Source of the DNA: Triangularia verruculosa
Lineage: Eukaryota > Ascomycota > Sordariomycetes > Sordariales > Podosporaceae
Direction: 5' to 3'
DNA length: 64,000 bases
Assembly (NCBI GenBank): GCA_033296885.1
Contig: MU864007.1
Coordinates: forward strand, 35,272-99,271
Shown here in pieces: positions 44,328 through 56,300 of the stretch. The notes under the pieces were generated by a model that made no database searches, was not told the DNA's origin, and saw only the letters and a list, made by a program, of their open reading frames with translations. The first letter of the stretch is position 1. Every line of letters starts with the position of its first letter. The translations under genes were made by a program, and so were the position numbers.

Positions 44328-46647
44328 TTTGAGGTTTAGGATATGAAATACAGAGAGAGACTAAGTTTCACAAGTGAGAGAATGAGAGAACGACAATGAT
44401 CTGAATGCTGCTGAGATGTACACCTGGGTTGCAGTCGAACCGCGTGGTAGACGTTAAAGAGGCGGCTTAGAAATGGCGGGGTTTAGACGGGAAGAACGGA
44501 TGACGTTACAAATGCGCGGGGTACACCCGAGGAAACTAAGCACAATCCGGCCCCATCCGGCACCACCACCCGGCCGGATACCAACATTGTATGTACAACG
44601 GGGACCCAACGTCGAGGCTACCGGCCCGGCTAGGCGTTTGACGTCCATCTACCGGTGAACCGGGTGGCCGGGTAGGACCAGATAGTGTTGTCACTCAAGA
44701 TCTCAGAATCCCAAGAAATGCCCTGAAACGGAAGGTTCATATGTATACTCCAAAATGGCATCAAACTTCAGTGAAAACGGCTTAAGAGTAGGATCAAAAC
44801 ACTTGTTTTGCTTAAATTCAACATGGTACATGGGGGAGGCGGAAGACCTGATCACGATGAGGTTGGAAAGGAAGGGGATATATGCGGTTCTCGATGACCA
44901 GTCCATAGTAAGGTGGAAGTGAATGTGGGCACGAGCAGCACCAAGCAAAGCCGAACCGAAAGCTGCTGGAGCTATAATGGTGATGGTGGGCCTCGTAGAA
45001 CCTGAACTGAGAGACGCGATCCGACACTCTGGATTTCTTTGGGTCGCGTTGTTTGTTGGTGTCACGTTCTCTTCGCCATGGGCACCAGATGCAGCATGTC
45101 GCATGGTGGTATTGGCGTTGGCGGAAATTACACAGGTGCTGGGCTGCATCCGCCAACAGAGCCAAAAGCTCGACGTGGTCGACGTCAAGGCATCCGGCAT
45201 CGGACTGTCACGACTGTGAGGTTTTTTTGGTATCTTCTGGACGCGTGTTTGATAGACGTGATCAACAGGTGGTTGACAGGTTGGCAGAAGGCATGACGTC
45301 GTCCCGAACGTGTGGATCGGGCAGATCGGTGTTTGCCGTGGGTCGCCGTGGTATCGCGGGACTCGGCCATCAACGGCGGACCATCGGGCCTGGGCGATCT
45401 CGAACATGTGAAGGGGACCCCACTGTCAGTCGACTGGCCGGGCCGGGTTCCTTCAGGGGGCTGAAAAGGCAAGTTCCTGTTGTTGTCGAGGAGACGGGGG
45501 GCCCTTTTAATGAAGCATGAGGCCCCAGAAAACAAATGGGCCCAATCGGCTGGAAAGGCATCCAGAACAAACAAGGCGTGTTCCCGAAATAGACAGCGTA
45601 TCTCCTGACCGAGAGTGATTCACAAAAAAGAGGTGAATCATTAATGCGAACCATTGAATAAAAGCAGCAAAAACGAAAGAGACAGCAATACGAGGCCAAC
45701 CAGAGATGACATGTCGATATTTAGCGCCCGCTTGACTTGATTCGGTCGCTGTTGTGTGGGGTGGCTGCAGCTTCTGGAAGTGATGATGGGTGGGTGATGA
45801 TGGTAGCGGTGAAAACCTGGAAGAAGAACGGCGGGTTGATCTGCCGGAAAAGCATGTCCTGAATTCAGGCAGGATCTCGACGCGTTAGCCAAAGTGCGTG
45901 ATGTCGCCCAGAGACGCTATCGCGCGCTAACATCTTCCACTGTCGTTGCTGCAGTGCGATGAGATGGGATGGGATGGTGCAGATGCGCACTGCAGCGAAG
46001 GAGGGTGGGAGCGGCCCACCTGCAAGGTACGAACCAAACACTGGCCGTGTGCCACCTCATCTGTTCATTTCCGCCGATAGCAAGGCGCCATTTCCACTCA
46101 GGTACGCCCAGAACAGCGAAAACCCCGGCTTCACCTGTTTCGCTTCGTTTTGTTTCCTGAAGAAGAGCTCCAGCATGCTCCTTGTCGCAAACACGTTCGT
46201 GGAACATGGCAATGACCTTTTGCCCCGGAGGCGCGGTGACGAAGACTGGAAGCTGACGAGAAACCTCTCATTAAACGGCTGAGAAGGCGTTTGGCTCACA
46301 TCCGCCGGCATCCCTGCAATGCTGCCGCTTCAACTTAACCGCATCGGATGCGCAGGGGAAATTGAGCTGTTGCTGGCACCTGCCATGGTGTGCCATCCAT
46401 TTCCGAAGAGGCAATTGACAGCCTCCCGTTGGCCGCCACCGCCTGGCCAGGGTCCACACTCTCCTTTTCCACACACCCCTGACGACCCCCTGCTCGGCTG
46501 CTTGATTTGGTCCATTTTCGGGGGCACGCTAGCACAGCGAGAGGATCCTGGCGCCGCTGTTCCCCTGGCTTTCCTGGCAGATTCAAGGAAAAATCGGCTG
46601 CTTCTGGGGGCCAGACTGGGTCTCCCAGTCCATCAGATGAGCATCGC
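44328..46647. other. Spacer with only doubtful frames
   Basis: About 2.3 kb. A minus-strand ATG frame of 234 codons (44,703-45,407) has a composition like antisense sequence and no domain. Overlapping plus-strand frames are just as long. I see no recognisable gene, RNA or repeat. Confidence 0.4.
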
Positions 46648-46654
46648 TATATAA
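46648..46654 (+). promoter_or_regulatory. Likely TATA box of the wall-protein gene
   Basis: TATATAA lies 193 bp upstream of the ATG at 46847. The leader after it is C/T-rich and ends in CCGTCAAAATG, a strong fungal start context. Both features are common in highly expressed fungal genes. Confidence 0.6.
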
Positions 46655-46846
46655 CTCGTGTCCGCTCTCCGAAATCATCTTGTTTCCTTTTCCCCTCTTC
46701 ACCCACACGCTCTCTATCAACCCTGACTTTTAAGTCAAGTACATTCGTTCTTCAACGACAGCGCCCTCACCAACTCACCACCTCAACCATCCTCTCCAAC
46801 GTACATACTTTCGAGTATATAATTTAATACCCCACCAACCGTCAAA

Positions 46847-47509
46847 ATGAAGTTCTCCACTGCCGTCCTTGCCCTCGCCGCTGGCGCCAACGCCTTCAAG
46901 AACGTCACCTACACCACCGAGGTCGTTACTGCCATCACCACCTACTGCCCTGAGCCCACCACTGTCGAGTATGGCGGCACCACCTACACCATCACTGAGG
47001 TACGACTCTCCAGCAAGAAGATGGCAAAACCAGCACAACCGGGGACAACCATGGGAGCATTGTTTCAGAATTGGGACACTTTCAGGGAAACAACCGAGTT
47101 GGCTTGGGGCTGCCATCTCCGCAAGATCAACCGTTTTCAGAACACCGTGACTAACTCACCTCACAGGCTACCACCTTGACCATCACCGACTGCCCTTGCA
47201 CTATCAAGAAGCCCGTCACTACCATCTCGTCAGTGATTTGCCATGACAACAACTGGTGCGTCCCTAATTAACAAATTGGGATTCACCATTCCGCGTGAAC
47301 GTTCAATGCTAACATTTCTTTCCAGCCCTCCTGTCTACCACAACAGCACCAGCGCCCCTGTTGTCCCTGCCCCCACCACCCCCATTGGCACCATCGGCCA
47401 GCCCGCCCCCACCAAGTCGGCCCTCCCCACCGCTGGTGCCGGCAAGGCCGCTGCCCTCTCCGGCGGTGCCCTCGCTGGTGTCCTCGGCTTCGTTGCCCTT
47501 GCCCTCTAA
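46847..47509 (+). CDS. Small GPI-anchored cell-wall protein
   Basis: Three exons (46847-46999, 47167-47255, 47326-47509) give 141 residues. Residues 1-16 (M-K-F-S-T-A-V-L-A-L-A-A-G-A-N-A) are a signal peptide with an A-x-A cleavage site. The mature part is short and Thr-rich (V-T-Y-T-T-E-V-V-T), with four Cys that may pair: one in Y-C-P, two in D-C-P-C and one in I-C-H. A Pro/Thr/Ser linker follows. The C-terminus (G-A-G-K-A-A-A-L-S-G-G-A-L then V-L-G-F-V-A-L-A-L) is a GPI-attachment signal: small residues, spacer, hydrophobic end. The T-T-x-V-T-A/T pattern is typical of small Sordariomycete wall proteins. The codon set is strongly biased to C-ending codons, a sign of high expression. Likely a surface structural protein. 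Confidence 0.85.
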
Positions 47510-50208
47510 ACTTTCTACCTGTCATGACCACATTTTACCCGCTACGGCTCTCCAGGCTTTGAGAGCTGTCAAGCTCCGGCCCTGGGGACTACCGAGTAGT
47601 AATATTTAATCAAGTCTTTTCATGATATGGGATGGAACAAATTTTAGGATACCAATGGCAGTGATGTTTTTTACAGGGATACAAAGGGGAAGTTCGAGGG
47701 GATCTCGGATCCCGGGAAAGGATGGACGGGATGGTTATAGTTGGAATACCCTCATGATGTGGTTGTGTAAGGAAAATCCGCTCCTAAGGAGGACGAGTTT
47801 ACCTTAACAGTTGTTGAGCCTTCATTTTTGCTGTCGGGTGTTTTGGAGATGGTTCGCCCCTTCCCCAGACACAGTCGAGGTTTCTTGAAGCTCACATCAT
47901 CTTTTGGAAAGTGTTCGGATCTTACGGACCAAAATATCAACACTTTTCAGCCTCGCTTTTTCTCCTGTGTTATTCTTTCATACTTTCGATTGTGCTCTGC
48001 CTGTACATGTTTCTACCAAAAGTGTCAAATGTTTGATGGGCACAAGATGGGTTTCTACCGGGCGTGTTTATGGCTTCTGCTTTGAGGGAGAGGAGGGGGA
48101 GACGACATCTTTTTTTCGTGGGTCATGTATATAGTTGCATCCCTTCTCTCTACTTTTGCTCAAAGGGCTAGTTTTGGTCCGGTGGCCTATCCTTTTGTAC
48201 ACTTCTTGTCGGTTCCTATTTCTTGCATCTGTGACGGAGTTCTCTTGAGATACCCATGATACCTAATGTTTACTCTTCGTATTGCCTTGATCGTGGTCTG
48301 AAGCTGAGACTTGCAATACAGAGACAGGTCGGGAGCGCAATTCGATATTGTTTCATTTGGTATTCTGGGAATTCGCAAGGCAGGGAGAAACCTGGTTACA
48401 AAATGTGTCACCACATATGGCATTGCATCATGATCGAGTCGTGCATCCTCGCGGAAACAATGCTTCCCGTCTTGTATTTCCCTTCTTCTTCCCGCCGTTC
48501 CCGCTCCCGTGTTGTTGGAACCTGGATCTCGGGTTTACTGGGAAGAGCCGGGTAAAAGACATTGTGCTTGTGTTCCAGGTTCGACATCGCCTTTTCTTGC
48601 TTGCCTGATCTTGTGTCGAACTTTTGGGGCGTCAAAGTTGCGAGACAAAAGGTCCTCCACGATGACAGTGCAACGTTCCATCCTTTACGGTCGCTTCAGA
48701 TTCTCCGAACTAAACCAGACGTTGCGAGGTTCAAAAATCCCAAAACGCACCATTGAGCCGTCGGCCGTTGACAACTGCGACCTTGCCATGCTTTTTTCGC
48801 TCGCACAACGGGCAACGATCACCACTCTTTCTCCTTCCCAGAATCTTATGCTATTACCGACCGTTTTATATCTGATTGAAGGGTATTTTGCCTCCTCATG
48901 TTTCTTGTTCGCCCATATTCCTCAAACAGCGCAGAGCAAGCATCTCACTCACGTAAAAAAAGAGCCGGCGGCACAGTTTCATCACCTCACGACATCGCAG
49001 CAGAAGAAATCCAATGCAGGTACCGCCCATCCATGACAGACAAATTCCCTCTGTCCGCACCGGCTCTGCGTGAATGCAATGCATGATCAAAAATGAGATG
49101 AGGTTCTTCAGGAACCAACCAGATTACGGATGATACGGAGTGAATTGCGAGATGTGATAGCTATACACCCTAATCTTAAAGGGTGTGGGAGAAGAGGGGT
49201 GTGGAAGGAATGGTAAGCGAGATTTGAGTGCTTTGGGCTCACCCACCACGAAGAGGTCCAGACACATGGAACTGTGCAGACAAGAAGAAGGCAAAATAAA
49301 AATACGAGAACTCAGATGAAAAAGAAAGCGCCAGCGGCAAGTGAGATAAGACTCGGTGATGAGTGAACTTTTGATAAGAGGACCTGAGTAGATAACCGCT
49401 GGTGTTTGATAAGAGAAACCTGAAGGCGGTGGTGATAAGCAAGCTGCGAGGAAGAACCTCGGTCAGTTTTTATGCATTGCATAACTTATACACGAGGGAC
49501 ATCCATGGTCATTGGGTTTGGTGTAAGTCATGAAGATCTCGTAGAGGCCCAAAACGGCAGTCACGATCATTGGGCGGCGTTGAAACCAATCGCCAGTCCA
49601 TGGCGGATTCCTGTGAGCACATGCTGACCAGCCAGCGGCCAGCCAAGAGTTCGTTCCCCATGGGGAAGAACGGTCGAGAACGGGTATCAAAACGCGGGGA
49701 AGCGGAGTCTTGACTTACACGGACTCGACATCATTCACGATCAACAGAACACGAAGCCTCCATCTCTCCGTGAGATCCAAGGTACTCGGTAGTGATGCCA
49801 TATGGTCAGGTTTCGGCAACACCTGCTTGCGAGGGAACAGGGCGACCAATGGCCTTTGCTGCTGCCCCGCGCGGCCGATCCCCATCCCCGGAAGAGAAAG
49901 CACCACGACGGGAGGTCGGCGCTGCATTTGGTGCATTGGTTCGGGAGTCGGGGCAACGGATTATATGCGGGGGAGGACGTGCAGCACCGCGGCTACTACT
50001 TTCTCACCTTCACCACCATCTTTTAGATATAGACGTGTTCGTGATGTTGGATGCATTTCTTCATTTCTAGACTGGCATTGTTTTTAGCTTTACTCATACG
50101 TCTTATTGTACAATCCTATTTCCAAGTTATACTTGTGTTCCCCTGATATCTGCACACGTTTTGTGTCAGCTGTGACATCATTCCAGCGCTGCGTCTCTCA
50201 CCGCTGAC
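47510..50208. other. Spacer between wall protein and acyl-CoA synthetase
   Basis: About 2.7 kb. The first few hundred bases should be the 3' UTR of the wall-protein gene. Frames at 48,509-49,036 and 49,710-50,087 are short, lack family features and compete with frames on the other strand. I see no RNA gene. Confidence 0.45.
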
Positions 50209-50248
50209 CTCGACTCACCTCGACTCACCTCACCTCACCTCACCTCAC
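50209..50248. repeat. CTCACCT simple repeat upstream of the CoA-synthetase gene
   Basis: Short tandem CTCGACTCACCT followed by several CACCT units, about 45-85 bp before the ATG at 50293, so in the leader or core promoter. CACCT is also a zinc-finger target motif, but repeat slippage alone explains the array. Confidence 0.55.
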
Positions 50249-50292
50249 GGCATACCAAACTTACTTGTCGGGTTTAGTGCCAATACAACAAA

Positions 50293-52563
50293 ATGGAAGA
50301 CCATCCTCAAAACCTCGCCCAATCACACTCCCTCACCTCCCCCGAGACTTTCTGGGGACATCAAGCCGATCAGCTCCATTGGCACAAGAAGCCCGCTACC
50401 GTCCTTCACAAAACAACCAAGACCCTCCCTTCTGGAGTTTCTCACGATCATTGGGCTTGGTTCCCAGACGGCGAGATCTCCACCTGCTACAACTGCATCG
50501 ATAGACACGTCCTCGCCGGCCGGGGCGATGCACCAGCCATTCTGTACGACAGCCCTGTCACCAACAAGAAGGAAACGTACACCTACGCGAGGTTGCTCGA
50601 TGAGGTGGAGGTTTTTGCCGGGGTGCTGAGGGAGGAGGGTGTGAAGAAGGGCGATGTAGTGCTTGTCTATAGTGAGTTTTAATGTCACTCGGAATGGAAG
50701 GGTAGTAACTGACATGGCGGACAGTGCCCATGATACCGGCTGCCTTGATTGGTATTCTGGCCATCAACCGTCTCGGAGCCATCCATGCTGTTGTCTTTGG
50801 TGGGTTTGCTTCTGGGGCGCTGGCTCAAAGGATTGAGGCTTCGAAACCGGTTGCCATCTTGACTGCGTCGTGTGGGATAGAAGGAAGCAAGGGGCCGGTG
50901 GGTTATCAGGGGTTCGTTGAGGAGGCTATCAGGATTTCGAGTTGGAAGCCGCCCAAGACTATTATTTGGTAAGTTTCTCCTCTGTATCCTCCAGAAAAGC
51001 CAGGGATGTTGATAGAAAGACAGGCAAAGAGACGAGCTGCCATGGCGACCTATTGATAGGGCGAATGGCCAGCGGAAATGGCAGGCCCTAGCCAAGAGCT
51101 GCCGTGCGAGAGGTTGGCGGGCAGAATGTGTCCCTGTCAAGTCGACGGATGGTGTCTACATCATCTATACTAGTGGCACCACTGGTCTGCCAAAAGGCGT
51201 TCTCAGAGAAGCCGGCGGTCATGCGGTAGGGCTGCATCTGATGATATCTTATCTCTTTGGCATTCATGGTCCTGGGGATGTGGTAAGTGCTGTCTTTGTT
51301 CTACAAGCAAATTGAGACGGTCGTTAACACAAACAGATGGGCTGCTACAGCGACATCGGCTGGGTAGTTTCTCATAGCTACACCCTTTACGGTCCCCTCT
51401 TAACCGGCGCTGCCACCGTCTTATATGAGGGCAAACCAGTCAGCACCCCTGATGCATCAGCCTTCTGGCGTTTGGCCGAAGAGTACAAGATCAACACCAT
51501 GTTTACCGCTCCCACCGCCCTCCGCGCAATCCGCAAAGAAGACCCGGACAACCTCCATATCTCTCGTGTTGGAGAGCGCGGTGGATTGAAGAACCTCCGA
51601 GCACTATTCCTGGCCGGTGAAAGATCTGAACCATCGATTATTACCATGTATCAAGACCTGTTGGAAAAACACGCGGCTCCAGGTGCGCTTGTGGTCGACA
51701 ATTGGTGGTCATCTGAATCTGGCTCTCCCATCTCAGGCATCGCACTTGTTCCTCACGCAGGCAAGGACCGAGCCAATCCTGCATCGGCTGTTGTTCAGCC
51801 CCTGAAAATCAAGCCCGGATCCGCAGGCAAGGCAATGCCGGGCTTCGACGTCCGTGTCGTCTCTGATTCTGGCGAAACATTGCCTCCAAACACGATGGGC
51901 AACATCGTTCTCGGCCTGCCATTAGCTCCCACCGCTTTCAGAACCCTATGGAAGGACGAGGAAAGATTTTACAAGGGGTATCTGAAGCGGTTCAGCGGGA
52001 AATACATTGACACGGGTGACGCTGGAATCATTGACGAGGATGGGTACATTCACATCATGGCGCGCTCGGATGATATTATCAATGTGGCGGCTCATCGGCT
52101 GTCCACCGGGCAGTTGGAGCAGGCCATCACCACCCATTCTGACGTGACTGAGGCCTGCGTTATCGGCATTCCTGATGCGCTGAAGGGACAGATGCCGTTT
52201 GCGTTTGTCACTACTTCTCACGGAGCGGCGGATACGAAAGAGAAGAAGGAGAAGCTGTTCCAGGAGATACAAAGTCTGGTGAGGAAGCAAGTTGGTGCTA
52301 TTGCGAGTTTGGGTGGGATGATTGAAGGGAAGGGGATGATTCCGAAGACGAGGTCGGGAAAGACGCTGAGACGGGTGTTGAAGGAGCTTTTTGAGAATGC
52401 GGTGCATGGGGAGGTGGACAGGGAGTTGAATGTGCCGAGTACGGTTGAGGATTTGGGGGTGGTGGAGGTTGCTAGGACGAAGGTGAGGGGATATTTCGAG
52501 GATTTGGAGAGGGTGGGGAAGAGGCATGGGAGTATTGAGGGGAGGGAGAGGGCGAAGCTTTAG
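50293..52563 (+). CDS. Acetyl/propionyl-CoA synthetase-like enzyme
   Basis: Four exons (50293-50671, 50725-50968, 51024-51282, 51337-52563) give 702 residues. It belongs to the acetyl-CoA synthetase class of the ANL superfamily. The N-terminal domain has F-W-G-H-Q near residue 20 and I-N-R-L-G-A-I-H-A-V-V-F-G-G-F. The phosphate loop is T-S-G-T-T-G-L-P-K-G at 257-266. G-W-V-V-S-H-S-Y-T-L-Y-G-P-L-L and W-W-S-S-E-S-G-S-P-I line the acyl pocket; the latter is Trp-Trp-Ser-Ser-Glu where classical acetyl-CoA synthetases have Trp-Trp-Gln-Thr-Glu. The hinge lies near Y-I-D-T-G-D-A-G and the catalytic lysine is Lys636 in R-S-G-K. The pocket resembles ACSS3/propionyl-CoA synthetases, so a short-chain acid other than acetate is likely. 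No organelle-targeting peptide is obvious. Confidence 0.9.
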
Positions 52564-53068
52564 GGGAGTGTATATGCGGTGAGGGGGGAGAGGTGTGATG
52601 ATGAGGATGGGGGGCGTTGTTGTGGCATTTGTCGCTAAGCGGACATGTTAGTTCAATTGATTGGAAATAAATTCCTCAAGCACGTATGAAAGCATTAGGG
52701 CCTAGGTCGTGAATGAGCCTTCTAGCCATGCCAGCCGCCATAGAAGATAGTTAATACTTGAGGTATTCGAACATTGTATAAATATATAGAGAGATTCGAT
52801 AGGCCTTAAGAGGTAGCTCCATAGGCCTTAAAAGATAGTCAATAAGCCTTAAAAGATGAGATACCTTATTTCTCAGACCTTGAAAATCTTTCGAGAGGCC
52901 TATGGGCACGCGAGACTGTTGCATGTTGCCTGGAGAACTCCATTAGGCCGTTGAAGAAGAATTGGGCGAGATGTGATAAATGTAGAAGTTGTGAAAAGAT
53001 AGCAATTCTTGGGTTTGATACCCGGCTGAAAAGGGGGTGACAAGTGGGGCGTGATCAATGCCAGGTTT
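52564..53068. other. Spacer with three 22-bp direct repeats
   Basis: About 500 bp between the CoA-synthetase gene and the truncated family copy. It is AT-richer and holds the short repeat listed at 52,801-52,860. No gene. Confidence 0.5.
52801..52860. repeat. Three tandem ~22-bp units (AGGCCTTAAAAGATAG type)
   Basis: Units read AGGCCTTAAGAGGTAG, AGGCCTTAAAAGATAG and AGCCTTAAAAGATGAG at a period of about 22. They sit between the CoA-synthetase stop and the inverted small-family copy. No function is proposed. Confidence 0.6.
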
Positions 53069-53326
53069 CTAAGGCCTGAGGATGCTGGCTGTTTGCCGTA
53101 TAAGGATCAGGAGGAGTAATATTGAGAGAATCCCCATGGCAATGGCGATAATAGTGGGCTTGTTGTCGTAGTTAAGGGGTTGTTGAGCTGTTACTGACTC
53201 GTTTTTGTGTTGGGTTGGGAGGGGGTAGTTGGGTTGGAGGGATGCTTCAAGTTCATGTCGAACCACGTCGTGGTGGTTTATGAAACTTGTCCCAAAAGAG
53301 ACCCTCACCAAGTCAGCGACCGGCAT
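53069..53326 (-). CDS. Inverted, 5'-truncated copy of the small tail-anchored family
   Basis: A frame of 85 residues. It carries the family motif V-R-H-E-L-E-A at 22-28, preceded by F-I-N-H-H-D where copy A has I-T-N-H-L-H, and a C-terminal anchor (T-I-I-A-I-A-M-G-I-L-S-I-L-L-L-L-I-L-I) with a short R-Q-T-A-S-I-L-R-P tail. The N-terminal M-F-x-F-K block is absent; the 120 bases upstream show no recognisable version in any frame. It may be a broken copy or a short divergent member. Whether it is expressed cannot be judged. Confidence 0.4.
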   Translation of the reverse strand: MPVADLVRVSFGTSFINHHDVVRHELEASLQPNYPLPTQHKNESVTAQQPLNYDNKPTIIAIAMGILSILLLLILIRQTASILRP

Positions 53327-56300
53327 CCTGCCGCGCTCTTGTCTGCCGTTGCAACACGCGCCTCTTCACTTCCGCCAACGTCCGGGTAGCCAGGCTTTTG
53401 CGAACGCTTGTTCGTTTGCCCACCCTAGATAGATATTATTGACACCGGCATGTGATCTTGCGCACCGCACCGAGTCCAGACCAGCTATTCTACCAATTAG
53501 AACAGGAGGGATTCGCTAGCAGGCTCCCTGTAGCTTCCGGATCAAGGCAGATCACAAACGAGGGATGGTGAACGGGGGATGCGGGTTCTGGCATTACCTT
53601 TTGTTCTATATGCTAATGAGTCAAGCAGATCACGTTGTCATTGCTTGTGAATGTTGGTGGCTTCCGTAGAATTTGGGTTCTGGACCGTGAGTGATGTGTT
53701 TGGCCGTCCGGTACGGGCCGTTGGGGCTGGACACACCCAGTTAGTCTGAACGCCGGGTCCGAGTCCGAGATCTCGCTGGGCGCTTCGTGCTTGCCGAGTT
53801 GACGGAAGCGACAAACAAGCCCATACAGAGGGTTCTTTGTTCGTTTGTATCTGCTGTGGCATTTCGAAGGCGAGGCTCAGAGCGTTGCATTTGTGCCTCC
53901 TTATCTGGTGGTAAAAAGGAGGGGGGCGTTACCTTTATGCTGGCTGATATAGTTGCTTCCAGAAGCTGAAGATAATCATGGTTACTAAAGCACTGGATCC
54001 CTCTCCGGACTCACTATCATTAGGATCGCTGAAGTCAATCTCCATCGTCTTGTAGTAAACCCGGTCTTGTAGGGCGCGTCCCATCGCTGCTCACCAGTTA
54101 GGTGCTTTTACCAGCTGAGGGTTAGTGCCCTGGATCCTGCCCACAATTTAGCTTTTACATTTTTCTTTTCATTTTCATCATCAACACTAGGTAGATACGT
54201 ATCGGACTTCTGACTATTTTAATCTAGGTACTTTCACATATCTGTCTAACAGGTGGCTTCTGCTCGAGTTGTTCTCACCGTGCTGTCGATACTAGGATCA
54301 TTACATCACAGTTTCTCCTACATGGTCTGGCCTTTTCACTTATCTTCTTCTCTTCAGCTTGGTTCTAGCTCCAGTTTGCGGCCATGTTAAACCGTCAAAT
54401 TTCCTTAAGCATATGCCGCTTCAAACAATTGGCTTGCTACTGTGTTTTGTGGGAAGGTAGGGGGGCCTCGGCCAGTACCTTTAGGAACATATGCATCATT
54501 TGTATGTAGGTATGTATATCATGAACAGTCGCCTTACAATACCCACACCACGTGGACATATACAGGGAGATTGCGACACATGAAATTGGTTATAAATGAT
54601 GGGAAACACGCAGTAAAGAATGATCTACACCTCTGTAAATTGGTTTTCAGGCCTATCAACTATGTCTAGTGACCCAAAGATAATTTATCTTTCTCCGCGT
54701 TTCGACTATCTTCGAGGGTGGCTGGCTTGAATCTCGGTCACTAAGGTATGCTTTCGTCCACGATGTGGCCCACAACAATGTCTTTCAAGCAGTGCCACAA
54801 GAGAATCACGAAGCTCGAATTTATCTATAGTAATATTGGAATAAAAAAGTCAGTTGACAGACCATTCTTCTGAACACCTAAAAAGGGGAAGCTTATAGGT
54901 GGGAGAGTGTTGCATGAGTGGCATCCTGGTGGTTAAGTGGAGAATGTTTGTTTACTTTGTGTGGATCCGGTGAATAGGGGCAGCACAAACACTCGGTGAC
55001 GCCAAGAGTCACTGGCATTAAACGACAGCTTATTTCTTTTCATTCACAGAGGAGTATGCTTTGATGACAGCAAAATAGTCGTTCTGAAACTTCGAGATTC
55101 CCACGTTCAGGCTGCCATCGTCATCGATGTGAACTAGGTATCTTACTCCCAAGAAATCGGGACATGGCTATCATCAGTCAGTACACCTCTTTGGCATTGG
55201 TTCTATGCTCAAATATTCACGGGTGTAAAACTGTCACCTAATACATGTCTATCAAATTCCTAACATTTACGTACAAATTATCTCTTGTTGATGTGGTTAT
55301 TCAGCGAGGTGAAGGGTGCAAGACCGGACTGGACTGGTAAAGTTTCACGGAGGTTGCTCAGTTTACACCCCACTGACTTTCCGCCCTCCGGCAGGCACCT
55401 CACTGCCGACAAGGTAAACTGCCACAAGTAAAACGTCACCCACCAGTCAACCAAGTACAAAGCTGTGCACTCGATTTCCTCCCATTCACATATTGTCAAA
55501 CCACACACACAAGATCTTGGCACCCACAATCCAACGTCCATCAAGCACAGAACCTAGGTATCTAGCCAGCCCTCATCCGGATGGACAAAGGCACTCACGC
55601 TTGTAACGGGGCGAGGTGACATTCTTGCACTTCTTTTTCGGCCCGGATCTGCTTTGTACACCCAGGCCTAGCTAGATCTCGGAAGCCCCAGTTCATGTCC
55701 ACGTTTCGCCCGTCATCGATGCGGGTGTTTTTAGGTAGGATGGTGTCAATCATGACAGCACAAGAAACCACCATGATATGATCGGATACCTAGAGAGGTC
55801 CAAAAAAAAAAGTCAACAATGATGAGTAAAATGGTTGGGCATCAAGACAGTCGCGCGGGAAGCCGCACTTTCTCCCCGGGTAGCCCTAGTAAGTAGAGAG
55901 ACACCCACCCCTTTCCTTCAAATGAATACTAACTCTTGTCGACATTCAACTCCAACTCCACGGCGTCTATCACTACACTAGTTCTGCTCAACATGCTTCT
56001 AATGCATGATCTACCACGCATAGACACAGAAACTGTGCAGTAGTGTTGCCGGTGGTGGCGAGGGGGTGGGTGTGGGAGTGGTGGTGTGACAGCCAGACCA
56101 CTTGATGGGAGTTACACGAAAGGGCGGATCATGTCCGGGAATGGGGAGTGAGTCTGGACTCGAGAAACACTTTGCATGCTTTACCAACTAATCCTCTTTT
56201 GTCTTGTCATCAACTATTGCCGTGGTAGTGGTAATTGTTCCCTACTGTTAACACCACCCCTATTCCTACCCCTATCTCTTCCAACTGCCCCCCCGAAGAA

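Noticed and set aside
44703..45407. 234-codon minus-strand ATG frame
   Set aside because: Composition resembles antisense sequence, equally long frames lie on the plus strand, and no domain, signal or splice evidence is visible.
48509..49036. 175-codon plus-strand frame
   Set aside because: It begins without an ATG, overlaps other frames and shows no family features.
54080..54145. tRNA-like stretch on the minus strand (CTCAGCTGGTAAAAGC)
   Set aside because: Good A-box resemblance, but no B box at the right distance and no closing acceptor stem.
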